This document shows, piece after piece, positions 55,081 to 64,000 of a stretch of DNA of 64,000 bases; positions within the stretch are counted from its first letter, which is position 1, and every line of letters begins with the position of its first letter. Made by a program: the position numbers and the translations under genes. Below the pieces are notes generated by a model, which saw nothing but the letters and a program-made list of their open reading frames with translations, had not been told where the DNA came from and did not search any database. The stretch comes from Himantopus leucocephalus (taxonomy: Eukaryota; Chordata; Aves; Charadriiformes; Recurvirostridae): NCBI GenBank assembly GCA_003993805.1, contig RSEF01000004.1, positions 16,542,000 through 16,605,999 on the forward strand, in the 5' to 3' direction.

Positions 55081-55115
55081 TATAGACATATGTATATAGA
55101 CATACATATGTATGT
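55081..55115. repeat. TATAGACATA direct repeat with 16-bp perfect palindrome
   Basis: TATAGACATA occurs at 55081-55090 and 55095-55104. Overlapping the second copy, ACATACATATGTATGT (55100-55115) is a perfect palindrome. It is AT-rich simple sequence. Confidence 0.85.
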
Positions 55116-55850
55116 ATTTATGGTGGTGTTGATATCCAGACGTATTATTAATAATCTTAGAATACCCTTTTTGTTTGCCAAAATGCTTCTGGTAAAATAC
55201 AAAGTTAAGGTATTAGCACCTTGATTTTTAAATGATGATTGATTACCTTTAATGAAACTGAGGCAAAATTATTTTACTATGTAGATATTTTGTTTTGCCT
55301 GCCACCCCATCTGTGTAGAGATGAGACTTTACTGAAACTTGGAGCTGTTCATATTTCTAAATTTCATCTAAGCTGAAAAAAGCTTTAATTTGGGTAAATC
55401 CTCAGATCTGTTATTGTGAAATATAATTGTTTAGTAGTAAAATGGATTGTGATGTAAACTCGCAATACCAGGAACTCTAAATGAAGTATATAAATTTGAA
55501 TTTATTGAGCCAGGCTTGGTTACCCTGTGAGTCAATTCAGTAAGTAGGTCTGTAACGATTTTGTGCACACAGTGCCAGGTCATTATTTCAGGGAACTGTT
55601 GCTTAACAGAACTGTCTACTGCCTTTTCTCAAAGGGCAAAGCTAAATACCATACTGGCTCTAGAAGTGGAAAGAAACCCCAAACTTTTGCTTTAATGATG
55701 GGTTAAATGCTTCTCCTTATTTCATTGTGAAATAAAATAAAATAATGCTGTTCAGGAGGGAGAAGGAGCATGCCCTAGTGAATATATGTTTCGTATACAT
55801 TATGTATGTTGGGGATGTAGTAATTCTGCCTTAATTTTTTTTCTTTATTT

Positions 55851-55880
55851 AAAAAAAAAAAAACCAACAAGCACAGTTAN
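55851..55880 (+). repeat. A13 homopolymer near a single N
   Basis: A run of 13 A bases (55851-55863) lies shortly before an unresolved N at 55880. The N marks a low-confidence base or join. Confidence 0.8.
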
Positions 55881-58696
55881 ACTGTTTTTTGTAACTGTTG
55901 GTCTATTTTTCCTGAGAAAAACCTTGCTAGACCCTTGGACCTAATGGTAGGTGATAGTCTGTTTCCTTAGCAACACTTCCTGAAAGAAAGCAAAGGAAAA
56001 CACTACAAATGGAGGGACAGTCCTTAGATTATTATCTTTATGAAAGGAGGAGCATATAACAATGCCCTACCAAAGCTTTTTAGATCCAGGGTTATCAAAT
56101 ATTGATAACCATTTTGCTGGGAAAACTGAATTATAGAATATGAATTCTTTGGCACAGGGGAATGCATTACTACATTTGGTGGAATAAACTTACTCTGTGA
56201 ATTGACTGTTTATGAAAGGTAACCGGAGATCTAGGAAAACCGGAATTTTAGAATTCAAAATGATAGCAAAATGGCTATACATGTATAAAGTGGCTCGGTG
56301 AAGTTTGGAGGGGTTTTTGCTGAGACTGTCATAAGTCTAAGGTCTTCAAGAAACTGTCCAGATTTAAAACACTTATTTCATCATCTTATTTTAAAAAAAA
56401 TGCATTAAAAATTGGGAATTTCAAAAATATGATTCTCATAAAATACATGCTTTGAAAAAGCCATGATCAAGCAAAATAACTTGCATTAGTTGATGTAATT
56501 TGTGGTATTTTGAATAAATCAGATATTCCTGAAATTTGATTGCATGTGAATGAGTAACTGGGGACATCCAGCAGTTACTCAGACTTTCCAGATGGGTTTC
56601 AGGGAGGAACCATGTCATTTGCGACTCTAGTCTTTCCCACGATGCTCTTCATTGCGTGTTCTTCCCACACAGTCTCCTTCTATTATGCTAAGGAAACGAT
56701 GCACACCCTGTAAGTTCAAAGGCAGAGTTCTAGTTAAGTTGAAACACTAGTTTGGTTGAAAGTCAGATTTGTATTTGTCTTTGAATATTACTTGACATAA
56801 GTATTCAGGAGGGAAGGTGGAGTCAGGGGAACTGGCTGCCCTGGTTTTCCTAGCAAAGCTCTATATTGCCGTAACTTTTACTTTTCCGTTGCTAGCATGG
56901 ATAGTTGTTCGTACTCCATGGGTTTTGGTCAACTTTTTTGTCTTTTTGTATTGATACTCTTAAGGAAACATCTTCAAAACATTTCCTAAAAATCTTTTAG
57001 AATGGAATTTACTTTCATTTGAGGCTTTTGGTGACTTATTAACTTCTTGAGCGCTACAAAGACATAAGGGGTTATGGGGCGGTGCTGAAGAAGACAAGAT
57101 CGGACTGTGTTCACACAGCAGAGAAGGGCAGAGATGAAGTGTGTCCCAGAGCACTTGCGTTTTAAAGAAAGGTTTTGTGTATTTGGAAACTCTTAGCTAG
57201 GGCAGAATGGAAGAAGTCGGCACAGATGTTACCTGCTTCTGGGCAAGCTTCTCTCTCTGGCTGTACTGAGCTTAGCAGTAGGTGTTTATTTCTAATATAG
57301 AGTAAGGGACATTTCCTGCAATTTTATTGCTGAGGTGGGGGTGGAGAAAACTTCCCACTGCACGTACTGGCCAGTGCTTATATGTGCTAAATACGAGAAG
57401 GATTTTGACATTGTTTGTCCCTCACTTCTGAAGACACTGGAAATTGAGGTGCGGCAGTGGTGTATTAGATACCTTGCCCCGGTAGAAGTAAACTTAAGGA
57501 CTTTGGCTCAAGGAGCTCATTTTTTTGGTGAAATCTACTGTTTTAATATAAGTTATCAGGGATTAAGCGAGGTCAAGGGAAAAAGAATTGTCTCATGCTT
57601 ATAAGCTGTTAAAGTCTTTAAACTCTGCAGATTTGTGTGGGAGGCACTGTGGGAAAAGAGTCTCAATTAAAGTTTTCAGTCTGTCAGCACCTCCTCCATT
57701 TAGGTGTTTTCTGATGCTTCCTTTTAAGACTGTATAAAGAAGAAATAGCACGAACTGGGTGTGGGGGACCAGGCTCCAAAGCCCTTGCTATCTCTGTTCG
57801 CTTTAACACAAAGATGTTGAAGCTTTTGAAATTGAATTTACCATTTTCCATAGACCAGAGTAGTGAGAATTAAAATGCTCTTGTAAACTGTAGCAGAATT
57901 TTCTGGTAATTTTAAATAGTACCAACAGCTGCCTGTTTCTAAAAACCATTCCTGTTGACACCAGGAAGAGAGAAGTTGTGTCAATTACAGAGCTGTACAG
58001 TTGAGGTGGTAGAAGAGCTCTTGGAAGAAGAAATAGCATCTCTACCTCTGGTGGGACATAAGCAGCCATATAAAATGATGAAGGATGTCTGCAAACATCT
58101 AAGCCTAAACACAGTTCAGATTCTGAGGTAGTCAAAAAGCCTTATAGGCCCCAGTGCTCTGTACTATTTCAACTCATAGAACGTATGTATTTGTGAGCAT
58201 GTGGTCTCGGAGAGGGGGTGAGTTGACCTGTCTTGAATTTCACCGTTTAGAAATGACTGAAGTTTTGCTATATAATTTGGTATGTTGTAGGAGGGAATAT
58301 ATATTTACCTGAAAATAACAGTTGTTTTTTGTTTTCTTTAATGTGATTTTAAAATATAGTATTAGGGATAAAAGCACTCCTGGTTTGTCTCTTCCCTCTG
58401 AATTGTTGATGCACTTTTCAAATTCTGCTGTTTTCAACTGTACTCCGTGCAAGTGTAGGGAGTGATATATACACTCCATGCAAGGGTATATTGGTGATAG
58501 CCTTTATTTTTGAAACAGAAATTGAACAAACATCCTTTGATTCTTAGCTATGTAAATGACAATGTATTGATACAATCTGGAAAGCATCTAATGCTGTGAA
58601 AGCATGTAAATAAATAGTTCCTTAAAAATATTTTTTGGATCTACATCAAATATTTCTAATCTCACAGACACCTACTTTTATGTGAATTTTCAAAAG

Positions 58697-58727
58697 TTCT
58701 AATGAAAACTTGTAGTTTTCATTAGAA
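58697..58727. repeat. Perfect 14-bp inverted repeat with 3-base loop
   Basis: TTCTAATGAAAACT (58697-58710), loop TGT (58711-58713), then AGTTTTCATTAGAA (58714-58727). The arms are exact reverse complements. It could fold as a stem-loop in RNA or a cruciform in DNA. The stem is too short for a typical microRNA precursor, and no transposon terminal repeat is recognised. Confidence 0.9.
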
Positions 58728-58876
58728 AATAGTTGTAATTAACACACAGAGAATAGCTTTTGACCATAGTGGAAAATAGCACTTTTGGCCATCAATACCA
58801 ATTTTGGTCGGACTGATAGCACTCAGTTCTTAAAGCAAGGATATTGGGGGAAGGGAATTGTGACAGGCACCTGTGT

Positions 58877-58976
58877 NNNNNNNNNNNNNNNNNNNNNNNN
58901 NNNNNNNNNNNNNNNNNNNNNNNNNNNNNNNNNNNNNNNNNNNNNNNNNNNNNNNNNNNNNNNNNNNNNNNNNNNN
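58877..58976. other. Assembly gap, 100 N
   Basis: Exactly 100 N bases. The right flank starts inside a CR1 fragment, so the gap probably arose within or next to a repeat. Confidence 0.98.
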
Positions 58977-59045
58977 CTGAAAAGACCCAAGTCCCTCAGC
59001 CTTTCCTCGTAAGAAAGATACTCCAAATACATGCTCAAATATATG
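58977..59045 (-). mobile_element. CR1 LINE fragment cut by an assembly gap
   Basis: The + strand contains TCCCTCAGCCTTTCCTCGTA and AGATACTCCA, the reverse complement of the CR1 segment just upstream of its 3' UTR tail (TATGAGGAAAGGCTGAGGGA in many avian copies). On the - strand a frame reads YLSYEERLRDLGLF, a commonly seen conceptual translation of this CR1 segment. The rest of the element probably lies in the gap to the left. Confidence 0.75.
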
Positions 59046-60248
59046 GAATGCTGTTGAGTTAAATGCATTCCTTGAATACTTAGAGTTTTTGAGGCTATGG
59101 ACAGATGTAGCCTAACCCGAACCTTTTGCCTCTTCTTCATTTCAGAACTTCCTTTTCACTCCACTTCAGCTGTTTTTATTTGCTGCTCAGAACCTGGTTT
59201 AGAGTGGAAAACACATTCAGAGTGACAGCTGGCAGACTTGGAACCGAATGTACTGTTTAGCTGAGCTTGCAAAGGTTCTGCTGCTTGGGCGTCTTGACCT
59301 TAGATATAGTGATTTGGGAACGCTCCATCCAGTCGCTTCTGTGAGCTGAGTAAGTTGCAGGTGGCACTGAATGTGCCACCTCGAGTAGACAGAATTGTGA
59401 CAGAAAACTAGAAGGAATAAAGGGATGAAATGGTGACCTGCTCTCATGAGAGAGAAGTGGCAGAGTTGCTAAAAGGGGAATAAGAAGGTGGCTTACAGAC
59501 AATTTATTTGTGCGTGGAAGAAGATCAAGGGAAGGACATGCAGGAAGCAAAGCTTCCAGCTGTATAGAATGTGGTTATACATCTAAAACATACTCTATTT
59601 CTTAATTGGTGATTTGTACAGTTATCATGGCTTAATTTGTTAACGAGATTCATGTATGAAGTGAAAACCTACGCACACACAAAATTAACAGAAAAAAATG
59701 TTGAGAAGCCCTGTTTGTTGCCTTAAATAAGGAATTAAGTTTTGTCGCGATACAGCAATTCTCATGTCTGCGTTCTAGGATGGCTTCATGATAGCAGGAA
59801 TAAGTGTCTAGAAACCAAAACTTTCATGAAATAAGGAGTGGCTCTTTCTTTCCCTTAGGTCTTGTTAACATACGACATGCCACAAGGCATTCATCTTGTG
59901 CCTGTCTTTTGTATTATATATATATAAAAACACTGAGAGTTGGTAAGATGCCATGAGCTCATACACCAGCCTTTCCACTGACAGCGCTCTGATTGGTGTC
60001 TCTCTGCAGATGTACTCACAGTATGTGTAAGAGGTTACACTTAGATAAAAAACAGCTGGTTTAAAAATAATCCAAGTTGAGTTATGATATTGATGAAACA
60101 CATCTCTTAGGAAACATGCCGGGATATTATTCAGTGCGCTGTATTATGAGCGGTCATATTCCAGTCTGTAAGACAGCGTGGACCTTGGGTTATTCTCAAC
60201 TTATGCACTTGTTCAAGAATGTCAAGACTGGATTCTGTCACCTTTCAT

Positions 60249-60302
60249 TTCATATATCAGAATATATCATATATTCATCAATGCCTTCATATATCAGAAT
60301 AT
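60249..60302. repeat. 17-bp direct repeat, AT-rich
   Basis: TTCATATATCAGAATAT occurs at 60249-60265 and at 60286-60302. It is a local duplication in AT-rich sequence. Confidence 0.85.
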
Positions 60303-60419
60303 TTTATTGTCTTAATCTTTTTCTATGAAATATTTAATGCAACACCTCAAGTGAGTGAATATGATCTTTTTTCCTTCTCAATACAGTTACTGCATATGTG
60401 CCTTTTGCTTTCCTTATTC

Positions 60420-60441
60420 TTAACCTTATATTAACCTTATA
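60420..60441 (+). repeat. 11-bp tandem duplication
   Basis: TTAACCTTATA is repeated twice head to tail. Confidence 0.85.
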
Positions 60442-62141
60442 TTTAGTTTGTCCCATCATTGTGGTTTCAAAGCCCTGATCATAACACATAGTTTTTGCAT
60501 TTGTGACAAACAGTATCAAAACTGAGCTTAACTGTAAAATTCCATCCCCAGCATTTACTGTCTTGGTTGTTTTTTTTTTAAAGTGAATCATATTGACAAC
60601 TAGTAAAAATTCAACTTACTTTTTTGTAAAAATATAGTTTGTAGTATTTCTGGTGACAAAAGGAGTATTGGGAAAATGAAGTACTCTTTTGTTCCAGACT
60701 TTAAACAATACAATAAAAATAAACCCTTTTTACAAGCTGCAGGAAATTGAACATGTAAATGTTCAAATTATATTCATGTATTTATATAACATTGTGTTGC
60801 TGAGATGTTTAGGAACCTATTTTTCCATATGTGCTTAAGATGAGGCTTTTAAAGTTCATAAAGAAATAAAAATACTTTATGTTAACTTGTTCTTTTTTAA
60901 AATTATGACTTGAATACATCTTTTGAGGGCAGTAATATTTTGTTAATTGCTGAATTCAACCCTCATTTAATCAGTAAAGTGGCCTTAAAGATTTTTGTGT
61001 TGACTTCAGTGTCTTGTTTTGGGGTGAAGTGGTGATCTCCGGTCAATATTGAGAGACTTGCTGGAGGTGTAAAGACTTCTAGAGACTTCTTTGTATGTTC
61101 CTAGGGATTTGAGTGGTTAGCATGGCTCAAGCTGTACAGTTCTAAATGTAATTGAGCAGTTCATTTTTGTTAATTATCTAAACTTTGCCATCTGCTGGAG
61201 AGCCTTGTAGCAACGTTATAATTTAGTCCAGTTGGAGCTCAATTAGAGTTTTCAGACTAGTCTGTTATCATGTGTTCGCCAAACAAAAACCTACACACCA
61301 AACCCTGGTCAGTTTTGTTATTCATTTTTAAATAAGCATCTGGAATGACTGTGACAAGCTAACTATGTTATGTTCTGACATTGTTTTAAGTGCTGTGGAT
61401 TTGCTTTTTGTGCATCAAACCAGGACATTTCCATGGCAATTGACACCTTTCAGCTTCCTGAATGTTTGCATGAGGATGACACAAAAATTGTCACGCCTTT
61501 TTGAATTCCATTGTCCTCATTTATCCCAGCGTGATGATAGATGCAGGGAGGGGTGAGGGACAACACGGGAAAAGGCAGCAAAGAAGCTGCCACCTACGAA
61601 GAAACTGCTGCATACAGCTGCTTTACCTTATGTTCCCCTGTAGTTAGAAAATACTCTTCAAGGCTCATGCTGAGCAATTCAGAGTACAGACAGCTGTTTT
61701 TCAGGGATATTCCGAACTGACTTTGTTCAGTTCTAGAAGTATGGAGTGTATGGAACATAGCAGTTACAGCTTTTTTGCTACACCTGGGCAAATGCGCAGT
61801 AATTGCATGCTTTGTGTTGTAATTTGCTGTAAGCTGTACTTCTCACTTACTGACCTGTTATGTGAAGACTTTGGATTTAGCATACCCTTGTGAAGGCATA
61901 CCTCTAAAGCGTTACTCAACCTCTGTTACATCTTAAAGTTAGATTAAGTTAAGATTGTTTTTTTTTCAGTGTAACAGGGCATATTGTATAGTAATACAAA
62001 ATGATACCACCACCCCCGAAGGATTAAAACAGTATGAGAAAAATGCAGAGTCTTTAACTAGTTCGCTCTTTCTTCACATTCAAGGAGAAAAGTATGTTCT
62101 TTAGAACCATAAAAGCAATATAGTGTAAGATTTGATCTTAC

Positions 62142-63222
62142 GATCTTATCGGCATCACAGAGACACAGTGGAACGGCTCCTGTGACTGGAGTGCTGGAAT
62201 GGATGGGTACAGGCGCTTCAGGAAGGACAGGCAGGGGAGATGAGGAGGGGGTGTCACCCTCTATGTAGATGACCAGCTGGAGTGCGTGGAGCTCCATCTG
62301 GGGATGGATGAGGAGCTGACCGAGAACTTCTGGGTCAGGATTAAATGGACAGGTGACATTACACCAGGGGTCTGCTTCAGGCCACCCGACCAGGAAGACG
62401 GACTGGATGAGGCCCTCTGTAGACAGATAGAAGCAGCCTCACGCTCACAAGCCCTCGTCCTCATGGGGGACTTCAGCCACCCCAGTATCTGTTGGAGGGA
62501 CAACACAGCAGGGCGTAAACAATCCAGGAGGTTCCTGGAATGCGTTGATGATAACTTCTTCTCCAAGTGATAGAAGAGCCAATGAGTGGAGGTGCTATGC
62601 TGAACTGTGTTCTTCACCAACAAGGAGGGACTGATGGGGAATGTGAAGCTGAAGGGCAGCCTTGGCTGCAGTGACTATGAAATGGTGGAGTTCAAGATCC
62701 TTAGGGCAATGAGGAAGGCACAGAGCAAGCTCACTGCAATGGATTTCAGGAGAGCAGACTTCGGCCTCTTCAGGGATCTGCTTGGTGGAATTCCATGGGA
62801 TAAAGCCCTGCAGGAAAGAGGGGCCCAGGAAAGCTGGCTAGTATTCATGAATCACCTCCCCCAAGCTCTGGAGTGATGCATACAGACAAAGAGGAAGTCA
62901 GGCAAAACCACCAGGAGGCATGGATGAACAAGGAGCTCCTGGACAATCTCAAACAGAGAAAGGAAGCCTACAGAGGGTGGAAGCAAGGACGGGTAGCCTG
63001 GAAAGAATACAGAGAAATTGCCTGAGCAGCCAGGGATCAGGTTAGGAAAGCTAAAGCCCAGATAGAGTTAAATCTGGCCAGGGATGTCAAGGGCAACAAG
63101 AAAAGCTTCTATAGGTATGTCGGTGATAAAAGGAGGACTAGGGAAAATGTGGGCCCTCTCCAGAAGGAAATGGGAGACCTGGTTACCTGGGATATGGAGA
63201 AGGCTGAGATACTCGATGACTT
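62142..63222 (+). pseudogene. CR1 ORF2 remnant: endonuclease and linker, broken
   Basis: This is the decayed pol (ORF2) part of the CR1 copy. ORF2 normally encodes an AP-like endonuclease followed by a reverse transcriptase. Here the C-terminal half of the endonuclease can be followed (RPPDQ and MGDF motifs) and then the linker to the polymerase, but no reverse-transcriptase motif. Two of the three in-frame stops are TGA where the family usually has an Arg codon, consistent with CGA to TGA change at methylated CpG. No functional protein can be made. Confidence 0.85.
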
Positions 63223-63592
63223 TTTGTTTAGCCTGGAGAAGAGAAGGCTCTGGGGAGACATTATAGCCCCTTCCAGTATTTCAAGGGGCCCTACAGGAAA
63301 GCCGGGGAGGGACTCTTTATCAGGGAGCGGAGCGATAGGATGAGGGGTAATGGTTTTAAAATGAAAGAGGGGAGATTTAGATTAGATATTAGGAAGAAAT
63401 TCTTTACTCTGAGGGTGGTGAGACACTGGAACAGGTTGCCCAGAGAAGCTGTGGAGGTGTTCAAGGCCAGATTTGATGGGGCTTTGAGCAACCTGGTCTG
63501 GTGGGAGGTGTCCCTGCCCATGGCAGCGGGGTTGGAATGAGATGATCTTTAAGGTCCCTTCCAACCCGAACTATTCTATGATTCTATGATTT
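62142..63592 (+). mobile_element. CR1 LINE retrotransposon, 5'-truncated and internally deleted
   Basis: The element begins inside the endonuclease region (LIGITET, then DWSAGMDGYR), runs through VCFRPPDQ, MGDFSHPSICWRDNTAG, SLGCSDYEMVEF and the linker MNKELL...KSFYRYV, up to [10 protein letters not shown] near 63,222. There it jumps directly to the 3' UTR (GTTTAGCCTGGAGAAGAG). The reverse-transcriptase coding part is absent. The 3' end is intact and ends in two ATTCTATG octamers at about 63,573-63,590. The reading frame is broken by stops at 62241-62243, 62874-62876 and 63023-63025 and by at least one frameshift near 62,918, so the copy is dead. Full-length avian CR1 is about 4.5 kb. This copy is about 1.45 kb and is the least diverged repeat in the window. 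Confidence 0.93.
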
Positions 63593-64000
63593 CTGGCTTC
63601 AGGAAACAGTGAGGAAGTTGAAGCCATAGAAACTTGACTGTTATTAATATCAGGACACTACGGTATTACTTTGTGGATTTTTTTTTAGTTCTAACTGCAT
63701 TATATTTTCTGATGGGAGCAGATTGCAGGAGCTGCGACTTTTGTGGTAATACTTTTCCACCTGAAGGCTATAACAGCACATACACAAAATTCTCCTAAAC
63801 TTTAAGGACCTCTCCATACAAGCCTAGATTGTTTTCTTGATACATTGTAGCAGTAAGAAAGCTAAATTAATTTCAGGCATTATGTCCACACAGTGTAACA
63901 TTATTGTGGCATAATGATAAACGGGGTTTATTTGGAGGAATCCAGAGTGTGATGGAATATTTCTCTGGGTAATTGTCAGAGCAGTAGAAAAAACATCTTT
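63593..64000 (+). other. Intron 1 sequence after the CR1 copy
   Basis: AT-rich noncoding DNA. I see no exon, repeat family or RNA gene in it. Confidence 0.6.

Larger units (their letters stand above)
16408..64000 (+). other. AMMECR1: AMMECR1 intron 1 (continues beyond the window)
   Basis: After the exon 1 donor I find no sequence that encodes the next part of the AMMECR1 domain, so the intron runs at least 47.6 kb to the window end. The first 450 bases remain in the CpG island. A CpG-containing shoulder follows to about 17.5 kb, and then AT-rich, T-rich DNA. Stretches between the repeats listed here (for example 17.5-21.2, 21.6-26.9, 28.3-30.9, 31.0-37.1, 37.4-45.2, 46.7-48.0, 48.2-55.0 and 55.2-58.6 kb) hold no supported exon, RNA gene or recognisable transposon. 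A long first intron is expected for this gene in vertebrates. A small exon, an intronic transcript or enhancers could be missed by eye. Confidence 0.8.

Overview
The window is vertebrate nuclear DNA, most probably from a bird. A recent CR1 LINE ends in the ATTCTATG octamer repeats typical of avian CR1, and several shorter CR1 tails lie elsewhere. The only protein-coding gene segment I can support is a GC-rich first coding exon of AMMECR1 on the + strand. Nearly everything else is AT-rich noncoding DNA without long open frames. I cannot name the species.

Layout: 1 to about 15,000 is the 5' intergenic flank of AMMECR1. It holds small tandem repeats, a G/T-rich tract and one short CR1 3' tail. 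About 15,480-16,860 is a CpG island with the promoter, the 5' UTR and coding exon 1 (15,947-16,407). The exon ends at a consensus GTGAGT donor that splits a codon. From 16,408 to the window end is AMMECR1 intron 1, which is at least 47.6 kb long because no exon 2 is recognised. The intron carries CR1 fragments at about 21.22, 37.1 and 58.98 kb and an internally deleted CR1 copy at about 62.14-63.59 kb. It also holds simple repeats and a few inverted repeats.

Assembly quality matters here. There are three 100-N gaps (21,496-21,595; 48,079-48,178; 58,877-58,976). Five isolated single N bases also occur. Three of them (21,389; 27,039; 27,483) are flanked by duplicated sequence, which points to unmerged contig ends or unmerged alleles rather than biology.

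I do not see a novel multi-gene system in this window. The observations most worth checking are a possible N-terminal extension of AMMECR1 that resembles its paralogue AMMECR1L, and a strong 3' splice-site-like signal 72 bases before the start codon. The CR1 copy that has lost its reverse-transcriptase region, the duplications at N joins, and a poly(A)-like tail with an AATAAA signal on the - strand are also worth a look.
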